Part shown: piece after piece, positions 1 to 6,008 of the stretch
Position numbering within the stretch: position 1 is the stretch's first letter
Layout of the letters: the number at the start of each line of letters is the position of its first letter
Origin: JAKVCB01 sp963578605
Lineage (GTDB): Bacteria > Planctomycetota > Planctomycetia > Pirellulales > Lacipirellulaceae
Direction: 5' to 3'
NCBI GenBank assembly: GCA_963578605.1
Contig: CAUZEA010000192.1
Span: 1-7,233 of the forward strand
DNA length: 7,233 nucleotides
Notes under the pieces: generated by a model
Told to the model about the DNA's origin: nothing
The model's database searches: none
Seen by the model: the letters and a program-made list of their open reading frames with translations, nothing else
Program-made: the position numbers and the translations under genes

Positions 1-1688
1 GTGGCTCGTTTAACCTCACGCAGGTGGGCAGCACGCTGGTGCTGGAATTCATCGGTGGCACGGCTGGTACGACCGGAGACTACAACGACGACGGCACCGT
101 GAACGCTGCCGACTACACCACGTGGCGAGACAATTTGGGTACAAACAATCCGCTGGCGAACGACCCCGTTGGGGGCACGATTGGCCAGTCGCAGTACACC
201 CAGTGGAAAGACAATTTTAGAAACACCGCCAGTAGCTCGGCAACGGCCGTACCTGAACCATCGGCAGGGGCCCTTTTAGGGCTGGGCGTGCTTGGGCTGG
301 GCGTGCTTGCGTGGTGGGGACGAAGGCAGTTTGCAGGGCGAGCCCTGACCGGACGATCTGCCTTGGCGATCATCATCCTGTTTGGATCAGCAGGGGTCGT
401 TGGTATCGGGACCGCCAGCGGCGAAACCTATCTCAAGGTCGAAACGTTTGACGGCGATCCCGGCTGGACGGGACTGAACAACCGGGGCCTTTATCAGGAT
501 TTTGGGATAAACCAAATACCCCCATTTTGGATCGTCACCCACCTTGCCCAAGGCGCCAACCCGGGTGAGATCGGCGGCAGTTTCGCAACCAATGCGCCCG
601 CCCAGTTTCCGGCTTACTTCGCCGACGATGTCGGCTCGATCGATCCTCGCACCGAAGTCCTCACGATGGCTGGCAAGGCCAAGTATTACGGTGGGACTGG
701 GCAGCTGTTCTACGGTTGGTTTGATAAAGACGGTACCCTTGGGCCCTTTTGGAATGCAGATCAATCCAAGAACTATTTGGACTTCATGGGTGTTATGACC
801 GATGACGAATCTTTCACGTTGTTTGCCGGCACCGAATCTCGTGTAATCACGCCAAGAATTGGCAGAGAACCGTTTGGCTACCTGGTGACCTACGACCCGA
901 ACGGCGGTGACTTCGGGCAATTGAGGGGAAGCATCAACGGAAGTCCGGAAACGGTGCTCGACCTGACCGAGGAGGCCAGGAACCAGCTTCCCGCTTCGTT
1001 CGATTCGTTCGGGGGGATGGCCGTTGGGAATCTGTCAACCCTTCTACGCGTTGCCTTTTGGTATTACGATGACATTGTTTATTCAACCAGCGTGCCGCAA
1101 GATCCGATTACGACCATCCAATGGGTGTCGGACAAATCACTCAACGTTGCGGCGGGAGCTGGTTGGAGTCCACCCTTCGAGCCCACCTCTAACGAACTGA
1201 CGGCCGTTTTTGGTCCTCGGATTACGCAGCCACGGGTTCTGTTCGCCGACTCCGATGTCACGCTGAAGGCCGTCGAGTTCGACAGCCCCATTTCCTACCG
1301 CGTCGCAGGACAGGGCACCTTTAACTTCGAGGCGGCAACGGGCAACTCATCGCTTGATGTGCTCGACGGTAGCCACGAGTTCAATATCCAAGTCAATGTC
1401 AAGAACGATATCGATGTGAATGTAGCGACTGGCGCTACGCTCACGTTCAACGAAGGTCTCGATTTAAATGGGTACACGCTCAGCAAGACTGGTGACGGCG
1501 ATCTTGTGATCAACAATCGCCTGATTTACGCCAACGGGTTGATTACCGGAGTGGTGATCGATAACGCGGTGGGTGTGCCCGAACCCTCGACTCTCGTCCT
1601 GGTGAGTTTGGTGCTGTTCACCCTGGGGTCGGGGCGACAGAGAAAACCAGCGAAAGGGGTACCGGCACTTCAGCGAATCCTAGCTTGA
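1..1688 (+). CDS. Two-module PEP-CTERM surface protein, 3' part only (upstream tandem paralogue)
   Basis: The reading frame (codons from base 3) is open from the window edge to TGA at 1686-1688, so the start is missing; the GTG at 24 is an internal valine, because the paralogue at 1889-5158 has the same codon deep inside its frame. Visible parts in order are the end of a beta-strand-repeat region, a dockerin-like calcium loop (about 75-221, D-x-N-x-D-G-x-x-N-x-x-D), a VPEPS motif (249) with a Gly/Leu/Val membrane segment and Arg cluster, a signal-peptide-like segment (about 342-422), a beta-rich module B starting near 423, and a second VPEPS with a hydrophobic stretch (1575 onward). PEP-CTERM proteins are exported and processed by exosortase, so a cell-surface or matrix location is inferred. 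The tail after the last hydrophobic stretch is about a dozen residues longer and more basic than in the paralogue. Ligand and function are unknown. Confidence 0.85.
   Translation, partial: GSFNLTQVGSTLVLEFIGGTAGTTGDYNDDGTVNAADYTTWRDNLGTNNPLANDPVGGTIGQSQYTQWKDNFRNTASSSATAVPEPSAGALLGLGVLGLGVLAWWGRRQFAGRALTGRSALAIIILFGSAGVVGIGTASGETYLKVETFDGDPGWTGLNNRGLYQDFGINQIPPFWIVTHLAQGANPGEIGGSFATNAPAQFPAYFADDVGSIDPRTEVLTMAGKAKYYGGTGQLFYGWFDKDGTLGPFWNADQSKNYLDFMGVMTDDESFTLFAGTESRVITPRIGREPFGYLVTYDPNGGDFGQLRGSINGSPETVLDLTEEARNQLPASFDSFGGMAVGNLSTLLRVAFWYYDDIVYSTSVPQDPITTIQWVSDKSLNVAAGAGWSPPFEPTSNELTAVFGPRITQPRVLFADSDVTLKAVEFDSPISYRVAGQGTFNFEAATGNSSLDVLDGSHEFNIQVNVKNDIDVNVATGATLTFNEGLDLNGYTLSKTGDGDLVINNRLIYANGLITGVVIDNAVGVPEPSTLVLVSLVLFTLGSGRQRKPAKGVPALQRILA
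249..425 (+). other. Same internal PEP-CTERM/signal-peptide junction in the upstream copy
   Basis: VPEPS at 249, a membrane segment shorter by one LGLGV unit, an Arg cluster, then a second hydrophobic core ending TASG/E at 411-425. The frame is open, as in the downstream copy, so the junction is not a one-off base-calling error in one gene. Confidence 0.7.
279..308 (+). repeat. 15-bp in-frame tandem repeat, 2 units
   Basis: Two perfect units of GGGCTGGGCGTGCTT, each adding five small or aliphatic residues to the membrane segment after VPEPS. The paralogue has three units. Confidence 0.9.
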
Positions 1689-1723
1689 CGGTTTCAACCG
1701 ATACATCGCAACGAGCTGGCCGC

Positions 1724-1753
1724 ACGACATGCCTGGGTAATTATGCGTAAAAT
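1724..1753 (+). promoter_or_regulatory. Possible sigma70-type promoter for the 1889 gene
   Basis: ACGACA (1724-1729) and TAAAAT (1748-1753) are separated by 18 bases and match the -35 and -10 consensus at 4 and 5 of 6 positions. The position would leave a leader of about 130 bases before the ATG at 1889. The 200-bp gap 1689-1888 shows nothing else convincing: no clear terminator, and no similarity to the gap after the second paralogue. Planctomycete promoters are poorly standardised, so this is weak. Confidence 0.22.
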
Positions 1754-1877
1754 AGAAAGGATGGCAGGGTTTGTGACCGCAAGTTTGCATGGAGTACCCA
1801 GAGGCTGATTTCCCAAAGATGGTCGTGGCGCGGATGGAAGTATGTGAGATTGGCTCAACTTTGACTTCAACTGCAAC

Positions 1878-1883
1878 GGAGAG
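1878..1883 (+). promoter_or_regulatory. Ribosome binding site of the 1889 gene
   Basis: GGAGAG ends five bases before the ATG at 1889. It supports this ATG as the start, together with the signal peptide that follows at once. Confidence 0.6.
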
Positions 1884-1888
1884 TACTG

Positions 1889-4800
1889 ATGAATTCCGAT
1901 AGACGAGTTTGCCATACTCAGCGTCGATTTCGGTTTGCTCTTGCGGCGATCTTGGGGGCTCTATCGGTGATACCTGTCGAGCCAGGCGTTGCTCAGATCG
2001 TCCAGAAAACCGAAAGCTTTGGTTCTGATCCGGGATGGGAAGAATTCAACAATCGCTTTGTGGACGATTCGATGAACGTCCTTCAGGACTTTGGCTTAAG
2101 TCCAAACACTAACCATGCGGGTGGCGAACTGGGTGAGGCGGGGGGACCTATGATTCGTCGCTACCCGTTGGCGTACTTTGCTGACAATGTTGGGTTGCTT
2201 GATCCGTCCAACACGACACTTTCGACTTCTGGCGTGGGGACTTTCGATCCTGGAGGTTCTAGTCATCCAGAGGGAAATATAAGGATCGGTTGGTTTGACA
2301 AATTTGACGATCTGAGATTTGACTACGTGAAAAGTTACATAGGATTTCGTACCGATGAAACGGAACTTATCGAATTGAATATGTGTGGAAGGTGTGTTCG
2401 GGCCGAGGTCGTAAATGCAGCGGGCCAAACGATTAGACAAGTTGGGAATATGGACGTCGGCGTGCCCTTCACTTGGGACCTTACTTATAACCCAACCGGC
2501 GGTTCGAGTGGAACGGGATCACTCGCGGGAACATTTGTGGTCTCTGTTAATGGCACCGTCGACACCTACTCAGCAGCGGCCGAGTGGGGTGAGAATACCC
2601 GGGACAACGTTGGCCCTTACAACCGCTTTGGCATTCTGAGCTTGTACATACCGGGAAGCCCCCACAACGTTGGTTTCTACATGGACGACGTAGAATACAC
2701 GGCGGGGCCTGCCGTTGCTGATCCTGTCGATTTCACTTGGGTTGTCCCGGGGCCGGGGAATTTCTACGGCCCAGGGAACTGGGATCTGGGAGTTTTTGTG
2801 CCCAATGACAATCGTGAAACGGCTATCTTTGGCAACACCAGTAACGCACCTGCCACCGTGTATTCAGAAAAAGACATTGTTCTGAAGGGAATTCGATTCA
2901 ACAACGCCTACTCGTATGGGCTTACCGGAATCTCCGCGGTCGATGTCACTTTGGAGGCAGCGACTGGAAACGCATTTGTCGAGGTCCTTGATGGAAACCA
3001 TGAGTTCCAATTGCCGGTAAATTTAGCCTCCACCACCAGCGTCAACGTAGTAACCGGAAGTGAAGTTATCTTTGACAGTGCCCTTAACCTTGGCGGGAAC
3101 ACGGCCACCAAGACCGGTGGCGGGACAATGGTCCTTAACAATAACGCCTCTACCGGCACAGGCTCTCTGGAAGTCCAGGGCGGCACCATTGCTGGTGCGG
3201 GAAAGCTCAGCGGAGACTTAACCGTGCTGACTGGCGCGACTACCGCACCAGGTACCAGCGCCGGAATGCTGAAGGTGGGGGGTAACTACACCCAGAACGC
3301 TGGCGCCACACTGGCCGTTGAAATCGGCGGCACCCTCCCCGAGGAGAATTTCGACGTGCTCGAAATCACCGGGACGGCCAGCTTGGGGGGAACGCTCGAT
3401 GTGGCGATGATCGACAACTATACCCCGGCCATAAACGAACAGTTTACCATCCTGTCGGCGTCCAGTATCGGTGGCTCGCTCAGCCTGGGTGGTTCAGACG
3501 GTGGCTTGTTTAACCTCACGCAGGTGGGCAGCACGTTGGTCCTGGAATTCATCGGTGGGACGGCTGGTACGACCGGAGACTACAACGACGACGGCACCGT
3601 GAACGCTGCCGACTACACCACGTGGCGAGACAATTTGGGTACAAACAATCCGCTGGCGAACGACCCTGTTGGGGGCACGATTGGCCAGTCGCAGTACACC
3701 CAGTGGAAAGACAATTTTGGCAGCACCGCCAGTAGCTCGACAACGGCCATACCTGAACCATCGGCAGGGGCCCTTTTAGGGCTGGGCGTGCTTGGGCTGG
3801 GCGTGCTTGGGCTGGGCGTGCTTGCGCGGTGGGGACGAAGGCAGTTTGCAGGGCGAGCCCTGACCGGACGATCTGCCTTGGCGATCATCATCCTGTTTGG
3901 ATCGGCAGGGGTCGTTGGTGTTGGGACCGCCAGCGGCGAAACCTATCTCAAGGTCGAAACGTTCGACGGCGATCCCGGCTGGACGGGACTGAACAACCGG
4001 GGCCTTTATCAGGACTTTGGGGTAAACCAAATACCCCCATTTTGGATCGTCACCAACTTCGCCCAAGGGGCCAACCCGGGTGAGATTGGCGGTAGTTTCG
4101 CAACCAATACCCCCGCCCAGTTTCCGGCCTACTACGCCGACAACGTTGGTTCGATCGACCCCCGCACCGAAGTCCTCACGATGGCCGGCAAGGCTAACCA
4201 TTACGGTGGGACTGGCCAGATGTTCTACGGCTGGTTCGATAAAGACGGTACCCTTGGGCCTCTTCAGAATGCAGGCCAACCCAAGAACCATCTAGACTTC
4301 ATGGGCATTAGGACCGATGACGATCGCTTCCAGCTGTTTGCCGGTACCGAATATCGCACCATTGACCCAAGGCCTGGTACGGAGCGGTTTAGCTATTCGG
4401 TGAAATATGACCCGAACGCCGGCGACTTCGGGCAATTGAGGGGAAGCATCAACGGAGGTGGGGAAACGTTCCTCGACCTGACCGAGGAGGCCAGGAACCA
4501 GCTTCCCGCTTCGTTCGATTCGTTCGGGGGGATGGCCCTTGAGAATCCGATAGCCGATATGCGTTTCACATTTTGGTTTTACGATGACATCGTTTATTCG
4601 ACCAGTGTGCCGCAACCGGCGATAACAGAGATCAAGTGGGCACCCGACACATCAACAGGCCTTTCGGGTGGTTGGAGTCCACCGCTTCCACCCAGCAACA
4701 CGATGAGTGCAATTTTGGGAAATGTCATTACCCAGTCGCGAGTCCTCTTCACCGATTTGCCGATCACGATTAAGAACCTCACGTTTGACAGCCCGTACAC

Positions 4801-5158
4801 CTATGTGTTGGCCGGGCAAGGTTCACTGGACATGGAGTCCGATACGGGCGACGCCCACCTCAATGTATTGCGGGGCAGCCAGGACGTTCGAATCCAGGTG
4901 AATTTGAACAGCAACCTCAATCTCGACGTCGCAGCCGGTTCGATGTTGACCTTCAACAACGGACTGGATCTGAACGGCTACACACTCGCAAAGACCGGTG
5001 ACGGCGATCTTGTGATTAACAACCGGCTGATCCTCGATGGCGGAATGATTACCGGCGTCGTGATCAATAACGCGGCAGGCGTTCCCGAGCCCTCGACCCT
5101 CGTCCTGGTGAGCCTTGCGCTGTTGACCCTGGGGCCGGGCAGCCGACAGCAGCGATGA
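1889..5158 (+). CDS. Two-module PEP-CTERM/dockerin-like surface protein (1089 aa, possible polyprotein)
   Basis: Residues 1-35 form a signal peptide (Arg-rich start, hydrophobic 16-28, cut near GVA-35/Q36). Module A follows: a beta-rich domain (36 to about 272), a GNW...VPN...A-FG segment (about 280-314), an autotransporter-type beta-strand repeat (TKTGGGT, 407-437), a G-rich region with an F-D-V-L-x-I-x-G motif (488), a dockerin-like loop (D564, N566, D568, N572, D575; second half degenerate) and IPEPS (621-625) with a Gly/Leu/Val membrane segment to 646. After Arg647-Arg661 comes a new hydrophobic stretch (662-681) ending TASG/E684, then module B, which repeats the first domain type and ends in VPEPS (1065-1069) and a hydrophobic tail. 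The family points to export and exosortase handling; the role is inferred as surface or matrix. The internal sorting signal plus signal peptide makes this look like two genes fused in frame. Module A alone carries a C-G-R-C (166-169). Function unknown. Confidence 0.9.
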   Translation: MNSDRRVCHTQRRFRFALAAILGALSVIPVEPGVAQIVQKTESFGSDPGWEEFNNRFVDDSMNVLQDFGLSPNTNHAGGELGEAGGPMIRRYPLAYFADNVGLLDPSNTTLSTSGVGTFDPGGSSHPEGNIRIGWFDKFDDLRFDYVKSYIGFRTDETELIELNMCGRCVRAEVVNAAGQTIRQVGNMDVGVPFTWDLTYNPTGGSSGTGSLAGTFVVSVNGTVDTYSAAAEWGENTRDNVGPYNRFGILSLYIPGSPHNVGFYMDDVEYTAGPAVADPVDFTWVVPGPGNFYGPGNWDLGVFVPNDNRETAIFGNTSNAPATVYSEKDIVLKGIRFNNAYSYGLTGISAVDVTLEAATGNAFVEVLDGNHEFQLPVNLASTTSVNVVTGSEVIFDSALNLGGNTATKTGGGTMVLNNNASTGTGSLEVQGGTIAGAGKLSGDLTVLTGATTAPGTSAGMLKVGGNYTQNAGATLAVEIGGTLPEENFDVLEITGTASLGGTLDVAMIDNYTPAINEQFTILSASSIGGSLSLGGSDGGLFNLTQVGSTLVLEFIGGTAGTTGDYNDDGTVNAADYTTWRDNLGTNNPLANDPVGGTIGQSQYTQWKDNFGSTASSSTTAIPEPSAGALLGLGVLGLGVLGLGVLARWGRRQFAGRALTGRSALAIIILFGSAGVVGVGTASGETYLKVETFDGDPGWTGLNNRGLYQDFGVNQIPPFWIVTNFAQGANPGEIGGSFATNTPAQFPAYYADNVGSIDPRTEVLTMAGKANHYGGTGQMFYGWFDKDGTLGPLQNAGQPKNHLDFMGIRTDDDRFQLFAGTEYRTIDPRPGTERFSYSVKYDPNAGDFGQLRGSINGGGETFLDLTEEARNQLPASFDSFGGMALENPIADMRFTFWFYDDIVYSTSVPQPAITEIKWAPDTSTGLSGGWSPPLPPSNTMSAILGNVITQSRVLFTDLPITIKNLTFDSPYTYVLAGQGSLDMESDTGDAHLNVLRGSQDVRIQVNLNSNLNLDVAAGSMLTFNNGLDLNGYTLAKTGDGDLVINNRLILDGGMITGVVINNAAGVPEPSTLVLVSLALLTLGPGSRQQR
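3575..3721 (+). other. Dockerin-like single EF-hand segment within the 1089-aa protein
   Basis: Residues 563-611 begin with a canonical 12-residue calcium loop (D564, N566, D568, G569, N572, D575). The second half keeps the spacing and the W-x-D-N-F/L ending but has lost the acidic ligands (Gly-Gly-Thr-Ile-Gly-Gln in their place). Full dockerins carry two loops. In planctomycetes such segments often sit just before PEP-CTERM tails, where a cohesin partner is not established. The equivalent in the upstream copy is at 75-221. Confidence 0.7.
3749..3940 (+). other. Internal PEP-CTERM plus signal-peptide-like hairpin joining modules A and B
   Basis: Residues 621-684 read IPEPS, a Gly/Leu/Val membrane segment, an Arg-rich stretch (R647, R650, R651, R656, R661), a second hydrophobic core (AIIILFG and onward) and a small-residue cleavage-like end TASG. 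By the positive-inside rule this is an out-in, in-out hairpin with both modules outside. No stop codon intervenes. GTG codons in the repeat (for example 3818) could serve as internal starts of a signal peptide. Confidence 0.7.
3779..3823 (+). repeat. 15-bp in-frame tandem repeat, 3 units
   Basis: Three perfect units of GGGCTGGGCGTGCTT at 3779, 3794 and 3809, coding for residues of the internal PEP-CTERM membrane segment. One unit more than in copy 1, typical of replication slippage. Confidence 0.92.
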
Positions 5159-5244
5159 AGTCGGCTGCTTGAAGCGTGGTGGCCGAATTCAGTTCCAGGT
5201 GGTGATTTCTTAGCCCAGGGAAATGGCAATAAACCGTTTTCCAC

Positions 5245-5274
5245 TTGGTCAGCCGGTTTGTAAACCGTTACAAT
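5245..5274 (+). promoter_or_regulatory. Candidate promoter of the lipoprotein gene overlapped by an inverted repeat
   Basis: TACAAT at 5269-5274 matches the -10 box at 5 of 6 positions; TTGGTC at 5245-5250 is a weak -35 with 18-base spacing. The perfect inverted repeat TTGTAAACCGTTACAA (5258-5273) covers most of the -10 box and overlaps a second one, CGGTTTGTAAACCG (5254-5267). A regulator site is plausible. The leader to the ATG at 5327 would be about 45 bases. The rest of 5159-5326 shows no gene; a further AAACCG at 5231-5236 could pair with CGGTTT at 5254-5259 as a weak stem. Confidence 0.35.
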
Positions 5275-5326
5275 CTCGGGCGGTCGGATACCAATAGCCA
5301 ATCCTCTCCCTTGAAACGGGTGTCAC

Positions 5327-5923
5327 ATGCGTTATCAAATCGCTATTCTCTGCGTCATTTCACTACTCGTTGCCGGGTGTGGCGGGCGCTCGCAGGATGA
5401 CCAGACATTAACGGTGATCCGCGAGGGAAGGGGAGATAAGCTAAACAATCCTTCGAAAAAAGTCGTTCGAGGGCTGCTGCGCGATCCGGCCGCGGCAGCA
5501 AACGTGTCCCACGTTTGGCTGATGAATATTGACCTGGCGGATCCCGAATGGTCCCATCTCCAGGAGTTGTCCAAGCTGGAGGGGGTGACAGGATTTAGCT
5601 TTTTTGACACCCAAAACACCGATGCCTTTGTTGAGACAATCCTAGCGCGTGAACAGCTCAAGTTGCTCGCTTTCTACGAGACCGATCTTTCCGACGTGGG
5701 TCTCGGTCAGCTGGCACAGGCCTCCCAGCTTACCGAGTTGCGGATTGACTCCGCGGGGGGCGGCATTTCCACAACTGGCTTGTCAAAACTGGTAGCGATT
5801 CCTGGTCTCAAAAAGGTGCACCTCATCAGCGACAAGAAGCTAGACGCTAAAAAATTAAAATCACTTTTTCCCAACAGCGAAATTATCACCGAATACGTTC
5901 CGCCTAGCCTTTGGGACAAGTGA
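5327..5923 (+). CDS. Leucine-rich-repeat lipoprotein, 198 aa
   Basis: The N-terminus is a lipoprotein signal peptide: Arg2, a hydrophobic stretch 5-16 and the lipobox V15-A16-G17-C18, so the mature protein should be lipid-anchored at Cys18. Residues about 75-185 have the spacing of degenerate leucine-rich repeats of the ribonuclease-inhibitor style common in planctomycetes (for example DLSDVGLGQL at 120-129, LTELRI at 135-140, TTGLSKLVAIPGLKKVHL at 149-166), ending in a LKSLFPNSEI segment like the C-terminal end of many such proteins. These domains usually mediate protein contact; no catalytic motif is seen. The start is fixed by the signal peptide, although the ribosome binding site is weak. 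It has its own candidate promoter and converges with the DUF1559 gene 85 bases away, so it is probably monocistronic. The partner is unknown. Confidence 0.82.
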   Translation: MRYQIAILCVISLLVAGCGGRSQDDQTLTVIREGRGDKLNNPSKKVVRGLLRDPAAAANVSHVWLMNIDLADPEWSHLQELSKLEGVTGFSFFDTQNTDAFVETILAREQLKLLAFYETDLSDVGLGQLAQASQLTELRIDSAGGGISTTGLSKLVAIPGLKKVHLISDKKLDAKKLKSLFPNSEIITEYVPPSLWDK

Positions 5924-6008
5924 CGTCCGAGGAGAAGGCAAACCGTGGATGGGCATGGGAAAAGTGGGGGTACCGCTACCAGGTGGGGTATGGTGTTCCG
6001 GGGGCCGC
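5924..6008. other. Gap between convergent genes
   Basis: These 85 bases separate two convergent stop codons. A bidirectional terminator would be expected here, but no strong stem followed by a T-run was seen on either strand. Confidence 0.5.

Larger units (their letters stand above)
1..1650 (+). repeat. Direct repeat, copy 1 (tandem gene duplication)
   Basis: Base 1 aligns with 3501. The offset is 3500 up to the 15-bp repeat, 3515 after it, and 3506 near the end. By eye fewer than 20 substitutions occur in the first ~540 bases; divergence then rises sharply. Similarity stops at about the end of the coding region. Confidence 0.9.
3501..5150 (+). repeat. Direct repeat, copy 2 (tandem gene duplication)
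   Basis: This is the partner of 1-1650. It includes the end of module A, the junction hairpin and module B of the 1089-residue protein. The downstream gaps after the two copies share no visible similarity, so the homology is confined to genes. Confidence 0.9.

Noticed and set aside
24..26. GTG at 24 as a real start codon of the first gene
   Set aside because: The frame is open to the window edge, and the equivalent valine lies near residue 550 of the complete paralogue.
113..376. Minus-strand ORF with a near-copy at 3613-3891
   Set aside because: It is opposite the junction of the two surface-protein genes; it recurs only because the coding strand is duplicated. The same holds for 387-920 and 3776-4291.
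1689..1700. CGGTTTCAACCG just after the first stop codon as a terminator
   Set aside because: The loop would be two bases, the stem five, and no T-run follows.
1861..1889. TTGACT with TACTGA 17 bases downstream as a promoter
   Set aside because: The -10 match would overlap the ribosome binding site spacer and the start codon at 1889.
3845..3900. Twin-arginine export signal in the internal hairpin (RR-Q-F)
   Set aside because: Only a partial match to the Tat motif; the Arg pair is better explained as the basic tail of the PEP-CTERM segment.
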